The position numbers and the translations under genes were made by a program. This document shows, in pieces, positions 47,921 to 58,589 of a DNA stretch of 64,000 nt. The stretch spans positions 124,001 to 188,000 of the forward strand of contig NZ_NQLA01000002.1 in NCBI RefSeq assembly GCF_002252705.1, written 5' to 3'. Below the pieces are notes generated by a model. It worked only from the letters and a program-made list of their open reading frames with translations, ran no database searches and was not told the DNA's origin. The stretch comes from Vulcanococcus limneticus LL. Lineage in GTDB: Bacteria; Cyanobacteriota; Cyanobacteriia; PCC-6307; Cyanobiaceae. Positions within the stretch are counted from its first letter, which is position 1; each line of letters opens with the position of its first letter.

Positions 47921-50458
47921 ATGCCCGAGAGCCCCTGGCAGCCGGAGCCTGTGGTGGAGTCGGTGGCAGAGGAGGCGCGGCGGCTGCGCGAGCGCCTCGG
48001 ACCACACCAGGCCCCCTTGGGCCACTACGAGCGGATCCGCTCCCTGCCCTTCGCCGGACGGCTCCGCTGCGACACCCGCCAGCTTGAAGCGGGCAGCTGG
48101 CAGGAGCTGCTGCTCGACTACACGGTGGGCGGATCCGGCATCGCCGATGGCGCCTGGCTGAAGCTCACCTTCCGCTTCTACTCCGACTGGGCCCTGTTCC
48201 AGACCCACGACCCCGCCGGGGCGAACTACGTGAGCGCAGAGGTCCAGAGCGGCCCGCTGCTGCCTGGCCAGTCGCCGGCCACGGTGCAGGCGCTGGCGGT
48301 GCGCTTCGACCAGAAGGGCCATGAGCGGCCGTTCCAGAAGGCCGTGATCATCGATCTGATCGACGGCTACCTCAATGCCGGCGACCACGTGCTGATCCGC
48401 CTGGGGGACCGCCGCGGCGGTGGGCCCGGCACGCGGGTACAGACCTTCGCGGAGGACGGCTTCCGCTTCCGCGCCTACGTGGATCCGCTCGGTACCTCCC
48501 GATTCGTGGCCGTACCCGGCGACGTGAGCCTGGACATCGTGGCGGGCCCGCCAACGGCGCTGCGGCTGCGGGGCCCCCGCTTCTGCCGGCCCGAGGAGCC
48601 GACCCAGTTCCGGCTGGCGCTGGAGGACCGCTGGGGCAACATCTGCCGGGACCTGGCCAGCCAGGGCAACCCCTGGGACGGCGGCCCGCGGGACGGCCGC
48701 CCGGCGCCCGTGACGGTGGAGATCCTGGAGGAGCGGGGGGGAACGGTGGGTCCACCCATCAGCCACCGGCGGCTGGAGCTGCCGGCCGGCGGCTGGGCCA
48801 CGGTGGGGCTGGAGGGACTGAACCTGAGCGAGGGCCACTACCGACTGCGGGCCAGCCTCCCAGGTCGTTCAGAGGAGCCCCATGCCCCCGCAACAGCCGG
48901 CCTGGCGAACGCTTTCACAGCCACCGCCCTGCTCGCGGTGGCAGCCGAGCTGCCCGCGCCCCGCAGCTTCTACGCCGACCTGCATGTCCACGCCCACGAC
49001 ACCGTGGGCACCAACAGCCCCGCCAGTAACGCCGCCTACGCCCGCGATGTAGCCGGCATCGACGTGCTCGGCTACACCGCCAACGACTTCCAGATCAGCG
49101 ACGCCAACTGGGCCGCCGGCCTGGAGGCGGTGAATGCCTACCACCAGCCGGGCCACTTCGTGGTGATTCCGGTGCAGGAGTGGTGCGGCAGCTCCACCGC
49201 CGGCGGCGACCACAACGTGCTGTTCCTCGGCGACGACCCGCCGGACTTCCCCTACAACGCCCGCGGCGAGCACAACCGCACCCTGCAGTGGAGCGAGGAC
49301 ATGGCCGGCCACGCGGTGGAGCTGGGCCGCTGGCCGGTGGAGCAGCTGTGGGATGCCTACGGCCACGCCCCCGAGGAGCACCTGCTGATCCCCCATGTGG
49401 GCGGGCGGCGCTACATCCCCGACTGGCACCACCCGGAGTTGGAGCGCCTGGTGGAGATCGTCTCCGCCTGGGGGCAGTTCGACTGGCTCTATGCCGATGT
49501 CATCGGCCGAGGCTACCGGCTGGGGGTGAGCGGCAGCGGCGACGAGCACCGCGGGCGACCCGGCGGCGGTGCCCCGGGGGTGGATGTGTTCGGGGTGCGC
49601 GGCGGGCTCACCGGCGTGATCGCGGATCGCCTCGAACGCCGCAGCATCGGGGCTGCGCTGCGGGCCCGCCACACCTGGGCCACCACCGGTGAGCGCACGG
49701 CGCTGCTGGTGCGCTGCGGCGAGCATCTCCAGGGTGATGCCTTCGAGCACAGCGGTACCGCCCACATCGACTACCAGTTGCTCGGCGATGATCCCGATGA
49801 TGGCGGCGGCTGGGAGGAGCTGGTGGTCTACGACCACACGGGCCCGATCGCGCGGCGCAACCTGCACGCCGAGCTGGGCTTCGCCGATGACCTGGTGCGG
49901 CTGCGCTGGGGCGGTGCCCGCATCCGCGACCGCTACCGCTGGGCCGCCTGGCGCGGGCGCATCACGGTGCTCGGAAGCACGGTCCTGGGCTTCAAGGGCC
50001 AGGGCTTCGAGCACCCCGAAGAGGCCTGCTGGCGCGAGGGGCCCACGGCCATCGGCTTCCGCAGCGAGACCTACGGCGATGCCGACGGCGTGGAACTCAA
50101 TCTGGACCAGCTGGCCCAGGCCCGCCTGCAGATCGAGGGCACGATCGACAGCTTTCAGAAGCTGGGCGGCGCCGCGCGCCGGCCCTTCGTGCACGCGCCG
50201 GAGTTCCGCTGGGAGGTGAGCGGGGCGGAGCTGATCGCCGCTGGCGGCGAACTGCGGCTGGAGCTGGGCGGCACCGAGCTGTTCCTGGCCCTCGAGCGGC
50301 TGACCCGGGCGCCCCTGCCCAGCGAGCTGAGCGGCCCGTTCAGCGTGGAGCCGCTGAACGGGCCCTTCGGCTGGCGGCCGATCTACCTGCGCGGCCGCCA
50401 GCGCAACGACGCCAAGGTGTGGTCGTCGGCGCTGTTCATCACATTCAGCGAGCCCTGA
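47921..50458 (+). CDS. large DUF3604-like protein (PHP-type metal site)
   Basis: An 845-residue protein. The first 340 residues form a beta-rich sandwich-like region (YTVGGSGIADGAWLKLTFRFYSDW, DDRVLIRLGDRRGGGPG-like, RFVAVPGDVSLDIVAGPP). A PHP-like catalytic core follows from about 345, with FYADLHVHAHDTVGTNSP and GIDVLGYTANDFQISDANW, then VIPVQEWCGSSTAGGDHNVLF, LLIPHVGGRR, and SGSGDEHRGRPG. His, Asp and Glu are placed as in DUF3604, a little-studied PHP relative whose substrates are not known. There is no signal peptide. It points toward the sulfate-uptake operon but on the opposite strand, so no operon link is implied. Being long and unexplained, it deserves study. Confidence 0.75.
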   Translation: MPESPWQPEPVVESVAEEARRLRERLGPHQAPLGHYERIRSLPFAGRLRCDTRQLEAGSWQELLLDYTVGGSGIADGAWLKLTFRFYSDWALFQTHDPAGANYVSAEVQSGPLLPGQSPATVQALAVRFDQKGHERPFQKAVIIDLIDGYLNAGDHVLIRLGDRRGGGPGTRVQTFAEDGFRFRAYVDPLGTSRFVAVPGDVSLDIVAGPPTALRLRGPRFCRPEEPTQFRLALEDRWGNICRDLASQGNPWDGGPRDGRPAPVTVEILEERGGTVGPPISHRRLELPAGGWATVGLEGLNLSEGHYRLRASLPGRSEEPHAPATAGLANAFTATALLAVAAELPAPRSFYADLHVHAHDTVGTNSPASNAAYARDVAGIDVLGYTANDFQISDANWAAGLEAVNAYHQPGHFVVIPVQEWCGSSTAGGDHNVLFLGDDPPDFPYNARGEHNRTLQWSEDMAGHAVELGRWPVEQLWDAYGHAPEEHLLIPHVGGRRYIPDWHHPELERLVEIVSAWGQFDWLYADVIGRGYRLGVSGSGDEHRGRPGGGAPGVDVFGVRGGLTGVIADRLERRSIGAALRARHTWATTGERTALLVRCGEHLQGDAFEHSGTAHIDYQLLGDDPDDGGGWEELVVYDHTGPIARRNLHAELGFADDLVRLRWGGARIRDRYRWAAWRGRITVLGSTVLGFKGQGFEHPEEACWREGPTAIGFRSETYGDADGVELNLDQLAQARLQIEGTIDSFQKLGGAARRPFVHAPEFRWEVSGAELIAAGGELRLELGGTELFLALERLTRAPLPSELSGPFSVEPLNGPFGWRPIYLRGRQRNDAKVWSSALFITFSEP

Positions 50459-50485
50459 TCGGCAGGTGCGCTCGCTGAGCAGCCC

Positions 50486-51310
50486 TCAGGGCTCCCGGAT
50501 CCGGTCCTGGTGGCGGACCAGGGTCTGGACCAGCAGGCTGAGCAGCGCCACGGACCCCAGCAGCGAGGCGCAGGCGAAGGCCGCAGCGCCGTCGTATTCC
50601 AGATAAGTGCGCTCCACGTGCAGGGTGAGGGTGTTGGTGGCGTTGATGATCTTTCCCGACACCACCGAGATCGCCCCGAACTCCCCCACGGCCCTGGCGG
50701 TGCAGAGGATCACGCCGTAGATCAGGGCCGGACGGATGTGGGGCAGGGTCACGCTCCAGAAGGTGCGCCAGGGGCTGGCGCCGAGGCAGCGGGCGGCCTC
50801 CTCCTCCTCGCGGGGCACCTCCTGCAGGGCCGGATACACCTCCCGGGCCACGAAGGGCACGGTCACGAACAACAGGGTGAGGGCCAGGCCCGGGGTAGCG
50901 AACACGATCTTGACGCCGGAGCGCTCCACCGCATCGGCGAACAGCCCCATCTCGGGACTGAACAGCAGGATGAACATGAACCCCACCACGATCGGCGAGA
51001 TCGAGAGGGGCAGATCCAGCAGGGCCAGGACCACGGCCTGGCCGCGGAAGCTGCGGCGCGCCAGGATCCAGCTGATCAGCAGCCCGAAGACGGTGTTCAG
51101 CGGCACGGCGATGGCCGTGATCAGCAGTGTGAGTTGCAGGGCATGGACCGCCGGCGGCTGGGTGATCGCCCCCCAGTAGGCGGCAAGGCCAGCGCTGAAG
51201 GCCTCCACGAACACCGTCAGCACCGGCAGCAGCACCACCAAGGTGAGGAAGCTGAGGCCCGCGGCAATCAGCAGCTTCGGGCCCCAGCCGGTGGGAGTGC
51301 GCAGACTCAT
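50486..51310 (-). CDS. cysW: sulfate ABC transporter permease CysW
   Basis: Inner-membrane permease of 274 residues with about six membrane helices. The EAA loop is EEEEAARCLGASPWRTFWSVTLPHIRPALIYGV. The segment AVGEFGAISVVSGKIINATNTLTLHVERTYLEYD is typical of CysW. It overlaps cysT by ATGA at 51307-51310. It would form the permease dimer with CysT for sulfate or thiosulfate import. Confidence 0.93.
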   Translation of the reverse strand: MSLRTPTGWGPKLLIAAGLSFLTLVVLLPVLTVFVEAFSAGLAAYWGAITQPPAVHALQLTLLITAIAVPLNTVFGLLISWILARRSFRGQAVVLALLDLPLSISPIVVGFMFILLFSPEMGLFADAVERSGVKIVFATPGLALTLLFVTVPFVAREVYPALQEVPREEEEAARCLGASPWRTFWSVTLPHIRPALIYGVILCTARAVGEFGAISVVSGKIINATNTLTLHVERTYLEYDGAAAFACASLLGSVALLSLLVQTLVRHQDRIREP

Positions 51311-52203
51311 AGGGCGCGGCTGCGGCGGTACCAGAGGGCCAGGCCGTTGATCAGCACCAGCAGTCCCAGGCTCCCCGCCAGCAACACCAGCGAGACGGCC
51401 GTGGCACCGTCGAAGTCGAACTCCTCGAAGCGCTGGTAGACATACACGGTGGAGGTGAGGGTCTCAAAGGGGATGTTGCCCGTGAGGATCGTCACCAGGC
51501 CGTACTCGCCCAGGCCGCGGGCCAGGGCCAGGCTGAAGCCGGTGGCCAGGGCCGGCAGCAGCTGGGGTAGCAGTACCTTGCGGAAGGTCTGGGCTGGCGT
51601 GGCGCCGAGGGTGAAGGCCGACTCCTCCACCTCCGGCTCGATCGCCTCCAGCACCGGCTGCACGGCGCGCACCACGAACGGCAGGGTGGCGTAGACCATG
51701 GCCAGCACCACCCCGAAGCGGGAGCCGGTGAGGTTGAGCTCGGTGATGCCGATCCCCGCCAGCCAATGGCCGAAGGGCGCCTCCGGATCCCAGAGCTGAC
51801 CGATGCGGCCACCGGGGCCGTAGAGCCGCAGCAGGGCGATGGCCGCCACCACGCCGGGCATGGCGAAGGGAAGATCGATCAGTGCATCGGCCAGGCGCCG
51901 GCCGGGGAAGCGGTAGCGCACCAGGATCCAGGCCAGCAGCAGCCCGAAGCCGGTGTTGATCAGGGCCGCCAAGGTGGCCGCGCTGAGGGAGAGCTGCAGG
52001 GCACTGGCAGCCAGCTCGGAGCTGAGCAGCTGCCAGAGCCGCTGGGGCGGCAGCTGCAGACCCGCCCGCAGCAACGCCGCCAGGGGCAAGCCGAGCAACA
52101 GCACCAGGTAGAGGGAGGCCAGCAGGATCAGCCCCCGGCCCCCCAGACCCTTGCGGCCCCCCGGCACCAGGCCGGGAACCCCGCGAAGTCGGGCCAGGCT
52201 CAC
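51307..52203 (-). CDS. cysT: sulfate ABC transporter permease CysT
   Basis: Permease subunit of 298 residues with about six or seven membrane helices. The EAA loop EVEESAFTLGATPAQTFRKVLLPQLLPALATGF and ARGLGEYGLVTILTGNIPFETLTSTVYVYQRFEEFD are diagnostic of CysT/CysU. The N-terminus is Arg/Gly-rich. It overlaps sbpA by ATGA at 52200-52203 and cysW by four bases, so the operon runs sbpA-cysT-cysW. Confidence 0.93.
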   Translation of the reverse strand: MSLARLRGVPGLVPGGRKGLGGRGLILLASLYLVLLLGLPLAALLRAGLQLPPQRLWQLLSSELAASALQLSLSAATLAALINTGFGLLLAWILVRYRFPGRRLADALIDLPFAMPGVVAAIALLRLYGPGGRIGQLWDPEAPFGHWLAGIGITELNLTGSRFGVVLAMVYATLPFVVRAVQPVLEAIEPEVEESAFTLGATPAQTFRKVLLPQLLPALATGFSLALARGLGEYGLVTILTGNIPFETLTSTVYVYQRFEEFDFDGATAVSLVLLAGSLGLLVLINGLALWYRRSRAL

Positions 52204-53273
52204 CGGGCGGCCTTCTGGGCCTGCTCGAACAGGGCGCCGTCGTTGAACAGCTTCTGGTTCACGGCGTTCCAGCCGCCGAAGTCAGCGGCAGTGCGCAGTT
52301 GCCGCACCAGGCGGAACTGGTTGCTGTAGCGGCGCAGCACCTGGCGATCGGAGGGGCGATAGCCGGCCTCAGCGAAGATCTCCTGGGCCTTGGGGCTGTA
52401 GAGGAAGCGGGTGAAGGCCTCAGCCACCTGGCGGGTGCCGCGCTTGTCGACCACCTTGTCGATCACCGTCACGGGGAATTCCACCTTGAGGTTGGAACTG
52501 GGCACCACGTAGGGGAAGTCCTTGGGGATGGCGTCGTTGGTGACGATGATCTCGTTCTCGAAGGTCACGAGCACATCGCCCACCCGGTTCTTGACGAAGG
52601 CATCGGTGGCCTCACGGCCTGAATTCACCTGCGACTTGATGTTCTTGACCAGGCCGAACAGGTAGGTCTTCGCCGCCGCGTCGCCCTTGTCCTTGAGCAC
52701 GGAGCCATAGCCGGCCAGGAAGCCCCAGCGGGCGTTACCGGAGGTCTTGGGGTTGAGCGAGACCGACTCCACCCCGGGCCGGGCCAGATCGGCCCAGGTC
52801 GTGACCTTCTTGGGGTTGCCCTGGCGCACCACCACGGCCATCACCGTGGTGACCGGTACGGCGTTGTTGGGCAGGCGCCGCTCCCAGCTGGAACTCACCA
52901 GTCCCTTCTCCACCAGGGGCGTGATGAAGGTGGAGAGATTCTGGGCCAGCACATCGGCCTCGAGGCCGCCGAGGATCGAGCGGGTCTGGGAGGCCGAGGC
53001 GCCGTACGACTCCTTGAAGGTGACGGTCTGGCCGGTCTTGGCCTTCCACTCCTTCTGGAATTCGGGGATCAGCTTCGAATAGGCCGCCTTGGCCACCGCA
53101 TAGCTCACCAGCGTGAGCTGCACCGGCTCGGGCTTCGACTGGGCCAGCGCCCCGAGCCCCCAGCTGGCCCCCAGGCCAGCGGCAGCCCCGGTGGCCGCCA
53201 GGAGCCCGAGCAGGGAGCGCCGGCTCAGGCGCCAGGTCGACGGGTGCGGGGGGATGGGGGAGGGCAGGGACAT
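52200..53273 (-). CDS. sbpA: sulfate-binding protein
   Basis: Periplasmic sulfate-binding protein of 357 residues. The N-terminus carries a twin-arginine-like signal (LSRRSLLGLLAATGAAAGLGA), followed by VQLTLVSYAVAKAAYSKLIPEF. Ligand-binding signatures include KESYGASASQTRSILGGLEADVLA and TSGNARWGFLAGYGS. ATG 53273 is chosen because it directly precedes the signal; the frame upstream to 53510 is antisense to polA. This is the first gene of the sulfate operon. The ATPase cysA is not in the window and must lie elsewhere, or be shared. Confidence 0.93.
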   Translation of the reverse strand: MSLPSPIPPHPSTWRLSRRSLLGLLAATGAAAGLGASWGLGALAQSKPEPVQLTLVSYAVAKAAYSKLIPEFQKEWKAKTGQTVTFKESYGASASQTRSILGGLEADVLAQNLSTFITPLVEKGLVSSSWERRLPNNAVPVTTVMAVVVRQGNPKKVTTWADLARPGVESVSLNPKTSGNARWGFLAGYGSVLKDKGDAAAKTYLFGLVKNIKSQVNSGREATDAFVKNRVGDVLVTFENEIIVTNDAIPKDFPYVVPSSNLKVEFPVTVIDKVVDKRGTRQVAEAFTRFLYSPKAQEIFAEAGYRPSDRQVLRRYSNQFRLVRQLRTAADFGGWNAVNQKLFNDGALFEQAQKAAR

Positions 53274-53463
53274 GGCGGGAGTGGGGGGAGCGACGCGGGG
53301 GCTGGGCTCGCCGGAAGCTGGCCAAACCCTAGGGATCCACTGGGGCACGATGGCCAGGGCCACGCCTGGCCCATGTGCCTGCGGCCACATGGGCCCACGC
53401 CCCGGGGCCCGCCGCTGCCTCTGCCAGGCTGGGCCGATTCGGGCGCCAGCCAGCCGCATCGCC

Positions 53464-56400
53464 ATGGCAGCAGAGGGTTCCAGCGTTGCCGGCGGCTCGA
53501 GCACGACCACGGGGGCAGGCCTTGTCCCGGCCGTGGGGGGCAGCGAGAAGCCTCTGCTGCTGCTGGTGGATGGCCACTCCCTGGCCTTCCGCAGTTTCTA
53601 TGCCTTCGCCAAGGGGGGCGATGGCGGGCTGAGCACCCAGGCGGGCGTGCCCACGAGCGTGACCTACGGCTTTCTCAAGGCCCTGCTGGACAACTGCAAA
53701 GGCCTGGCGCCCCAGGGGGTGGTGATTGCCTTCGACACGGCCGAACCCACCTTCCGCCATGAGGCGGATGGGGCCTACAAGGCCCACCGCGACGAGGCGC
53801 CCGAGCACTTCTTCCAGGACCTGGCCAACCTGCAGCAGATCCTCGTGGAGGGGCTCGACCTTCCCCTGTGCATGGCGCCGGGCTACGAGGCCGACGACGT
53901 GCTGGGCACCCTGGCCAACCGGGCGGCCGATGGTGGCTGGCGGGTGCGGATCCTCTCGGGCGACCGCGACCTGTTCCAGCTCGTGGACGACAGGCGCGAT
54001 ATCGCCGTGCTGTACATGGGCGGCGGGCCCTACGCCAAGAGCAGCGGCCCGCAGGAGATCCGCCGCGAGGGCGTGATTGCCAAGCTGGGCGTGACCCCCG
54101 AGGAGGTGGTGGACCTCAAGGCCCTCACGGGCGACAGCTCGGACAACATCCCCGGCGTGAAGGGCGTGGGGCCGAAGACGGCGATCAACCTGCTGGCCGC
54201 CTACGAGCACGTGGACGGGATCTACACGGCGCTGGAGGCGCTGGAGCAGGCCGGCCCCAAGGCCAAGGACCCCAAAGGCGTGCTCAAGGGCGCCCTGCTG
54301 CAGAAGCTGCGCGATGACCGGGAGAACGCCTACCGCTCACGCATGCTGGCCGAGATCCTGGTGGACATCCCCCTGCCGAGCGAGCCGCGGCTGGCCCTGG
54401 GGGAGGTGAGGGTGGACGCGCTGGCCGGCAGCCTGGAGGAGCTGGAACTGCACAGCCTGGCCCGCCAGGTGGAGCGGTTCGCCCAGGTCTTCTCGGCCCA
54501 TCCGCCGATGCCGGCGGGCGGCGCGGGCGGCCAGGCGGCGCGGGCGGCTGGAACAGCCCGGAGCGCTGGAGGCGCAGCGAGCGCAGCGGCAGCGAGGGTT
54601 GGAGACGGGGCCTTGATGGCGCACCAGGCTGCACCAGCCAGCGCCAGGCCGGCGGAGACCACCGGTACCGACCCGGCCACGGCGACAGCCCGCGCCAGCG
54701 CCGAAACGGGGGCCCCCACCGCCAGCACCCCGCCAGCCCTGGAGCCCCAGCTGATCACCAACCCCGCCGAGCTGGAGGCCCTGGTGGCGCGGCTGCTGGC
54801 GGCCACCGATCCGACCGCTCCGATCGCGCTCGACACCGAGACAACCGCCCTCAACCCCTTTCAGGCCGAACTGGTGGGCATCGGCCTGGCCTGGGGCGCG
54901 GGCCCGGACGAGCTGGCCTACATCCCGATCGGCCATCTGCCGCCCGTGGCACCCGATCTGCTCACCGAACCCCCGGCCACACCGCCCCAGCTGCCCCTCG
55001 ATGGGGTGCTCAGCGCCCTGGCCCCCTGGCTGGCCAGCGCCGACCACCCGAAGACCCTGCAGAACGCCAAGTACGACCGGCTGGTGCTGCTGCGCCACGG
55101 CCTGGCCCTGGAGGGTGTGGTGATGGACACGCTGCTGGCGGACTACCTGCGCGACGCCAACGCCAAGCACGGTCTGGACGTGCTGGCGGAGCGCAACTTC
55201 GGCTTCAGCCCCACCAGCTACGGCGCGCTGGTGCCGAAGGGCGCCACCTTTGCCGCCGTGCCGATCGAGGAGGCCGCGCTCTATTGCGGCATGGACGTGC
55301 ACGTGACCTGGCGGCTCACGGGGCTGCTGCGGGCCCAGCTGGCGGAGCTCGGCCCGGCGCTGCCAGCACTGCTCGATCAGGTGGAGCTGCCGCTGGAGCC
55401 GGTGCTGGCGCTGATGGAAGCCACCGGCATCCGCATCGACAAGGGCTACCTGGCGGAACTCTCCACTGAACTGGCGGCCACCTTGCAGCAGCTGGAGGCC
55501 GACGCCAGGGCGGCGGCGGGGGTGGACTTCAACCTGGCCTCCCCAAAGCAGCTGGGCGAGCTGCTGTTCGACACGCTGGGGCTGGACCGCAAGAAATCGC
55601 GCAAGACCAAGACCGGCTGGAGCACCGATGCCGCCGTGCTGGAGAAGCTGGAGGAGGCCCACCCCGTGGTGCCGCTGGTGCTGGAGCACCGCACCCTGAG
55701 CAAGCTCAAAAGCACCTATGTGGATGCGCTGCCGGCGCTGGTGGAACCGGAAACCGGACGGGTGCACACCGATTTCAACCAGGCGGTGACGGCCACCGGC
55801 CGGCTCTCGAGCAGCAACCCCAACCTGCAGAACATCCCGATCCGCACGGAGTTCAGCCGGCGGATCCGCAAGGCCTTCCTGCCCCAGGAGGGCTGGAGCC
55901 TGATCAGCGCCGACTACTCCCAGATCGAGCTGCGCATCCTGGCCCACCTCTCGGGCGAGGAGGTGCTGGTGGAAGCTTACCGAACCGGCGACGACGTGCA
56001 CGCCCTCACGGCCCGGCTGCTGCTGGACAAGGCCGAAGGCGAGGCGGTGAGCAGCGACGAACGCCGCCTGGGCAAAACGATCAACTTCGGCGTGATCTAC
56101 GGCATGGGCGCCCAGCGCTTCGCGCGGGAAACGGGGGTGGGCCAGGCGCAGGCCAAGGAGTTTCTCAGTAAGTACAAGCAGCGCTACCCGAAGGTGTTCG
56201 CCTTCCTGGAGCTGCAGGAGCGGCTGGCCCTGAGCCGCGGCTACGTGGAGACGATCCTGGGCCGGCGCCGGCCGTTCGGCTTCGATCCCTCGGGCCTGGG
56301 GCGCCTGCGGGGCAAGGATCCACTGGAGATCGACCTGGAGGTGGCCCGCCGTGGCGGCCTGGAGGCCCAGCAGCTGCGGGCGGCCGCCAACGCGCCGATC

Positions 56401-56643
56401 CAGGGCTCCAGCGCCGACATCATCAAGCTGGCCATGGTGCAGCTGCACCACCGCCTCTCTGAGAGCGGCCTGCCGGCGCGGCTGCTACTGCAGGTGCACG
56501 ACGAACTGGTGCTGGAGGCGGCCCCCGAGGCTCTCGATGCGGTGCTGGCGCTCACCCGCAGCACGATGGAACAGGCCGTGGCGCTCACGGTGCCGCTACT
56601 GGTGGAAACCGGCGTGGGGCCCAACTGGATGGAGGCGAAGTAG
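53464..56643 (+). CDS. polA: DNA polymerase I
   Basis: Repair and Okazaki-fragment polymerase of 1059 residues, longer than E. coli Pol I (928). The 5'-nuclease domain (residues 30-330) has LLLVDGHSLAFRSFYAF, APGYEADDVLGTLA and LTGDSSDNIPGVKGVGPKTA. A low-complexity Ala/Gly/Thr linker of about 80 residues (about 350-430) follows. The 3'-5' exonuclease domain has IALDTETTAL with Asp456 and Glu458 kept, so proofreading is probably active. The polymerase domain has motif A DYSQIELRI (about 817), motif B KTINFGVIYG (about 872) and motif C QVHDELVLE (about 1012). The start is the ATG at 53464; the longer frame upstream is antisense to sbpA. Confidence 0.96.
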   Translation: MAAEGSSVAGGSSTTTGAGLVPAVGGSEKPLLLLVDGHSLAFRSFYAFAKGGDGGLSTQAGVPTSVTYGFLKALLDNCKGLAPQGVVIAFDTAEPTFRHEADGAYKAHRDEAPEHFFQDLANLQQILVEGLDLPLCMAPGYEADDVLGTLANRAADGGWRVRILSGDRDLFQLVDDRRDIAVLYMGGGPYAKSSGPQEIRREGVIAKLGVTPEEVVDLKALTGDSSDNIPGVKGVGPKTAINLLAAYEHVDGIYTALEALEQAGPKAKDPKGVLKGALLQKLRDDRENAYRSRMLAEILVDIPLPSEPRLALGEVRVDALAGSLEELELHSLARQVERFAQVFSAHPPMPAGGAGGQAARAAGTARSAGGAASAAAARVGDGALMAHQAAPASARPAETTGTDPATATARASAETGAPTASTPPALEPQLITNPAELEALVARLLAATDPTAPIALDTETTALNPFQAELVGIGLAWGAGPDELAYIPIGHLPPVAPDLLTEPPATPPQLPLDGVLSALAPWLASADHPKTLQNAKYDRLVLLRHGLALEGVVMDTLLADYLRDANAKHGLDVLAERNFGFSPTSYGALVPKGATFAAVPIEEAALYCGMDVHVTWRLTGLLRAQLAELGPALPALLDQVELPLEPVLALMEATGIRIDKGYLAELSTELAATLQQLEADARAAAGVDFNLASPKQLGELLFDTLGLDRKKSRKTKTGWSTDAAVLEKLEEAHPVVPLVLEHRTLSKLKSTYVDALPALVEPETGRVHTDFNQAVTATGRLSSSNPNLQNIPIRTEFSRRIRKAFLPQEGWSLISADYSQIELRILAHLSGEEVLVEAYRTGDDVHALTARLLLDKAEGEAVSSDERRLGKTINFGVIYGMGAQRFARETGVGQAQAKEFLSKYKQRYPKVFAFLELQERLALSRGYVETILGRRRPFGFDPSGLGRLRGKDPLEIDLEVARRGGLEAQQLRAAANAPIQGSSADIIKLAMVQLHHRLSESGLPARLLLQVHDELVLEAAPEALDAVLALTRSTMEQAVALTVPLLVETGVGPNWMEAK

Positions 56644-56688
56644 GGCCAAGCCCAAGCCGTAGGTTGGCCGCCATCTCCCGAAGCTCCC

Positions 56689-58164
<1,476 letters not shown>

Positions 58165-58204
58165 GCCGGGATCAGCCTGAGGCGCCCCCGACAGCCCACC
58201 GGGC

Positions 58205-58423
58205 TCAGACATCGGGGCGCGCGGGGGGTTCTGCCTGACCGCGCATCATCTGCTCGATCTTGCGGATGCGCTGCTGGGTGGTGGTCCACACGTCGCGGCG
58301 GAAGCCGGGCTCACACTGCTCCACCAGCTGCTCAATGGGCTCGCCGCGCTCGAACGCCTCCCAGAGCTCGCGCTCGAGCTTGGCGCGCTCGATGAAGTTC
58401 CAACGCTGCAGCCAGCCCACCAT
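58205..58423 (-). CDS. small cyanobacterial protein, 72 residues
   Basis: A short helical, charged protein: VGWLQRWNFIERAKLERELWEAFERGEPIEQLVEQCEPGFRRDVWTTTQQRIRKIEQMMRGQ. It has a single Cys and no known motif. It starts with ATG at 58423, and the longer upstream frame is antisense to dxr. It converges with cysS. It resembles other short conserved proteins of picocyanobacteria and may act in protein contacts; no function can be assigned. Confidence 0.68.
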   Translation of the reverse strand: MVGWLQRWNFIERAKLERELWEAFERGEPIEQLVEQCEPGFRRDVWTTTQQRIRKIEQMMRGQAEPPARPDV

Positions 58424-58589
58424 GTCCGCCCGTTCGGCACGGCCCCCAGTGTGACGGGCGGTTCCACCGGCCAGCGGACCAAGCAGGCACTCACCAGGCC
58501 CGACGCCAGAACGAGGGCGCGGCCGGCCCCCAGCCTCGCCCGGGCCACCCGCCCGTAGGTGGGAAACTGACCCCACTTGCTGCAGTGCC

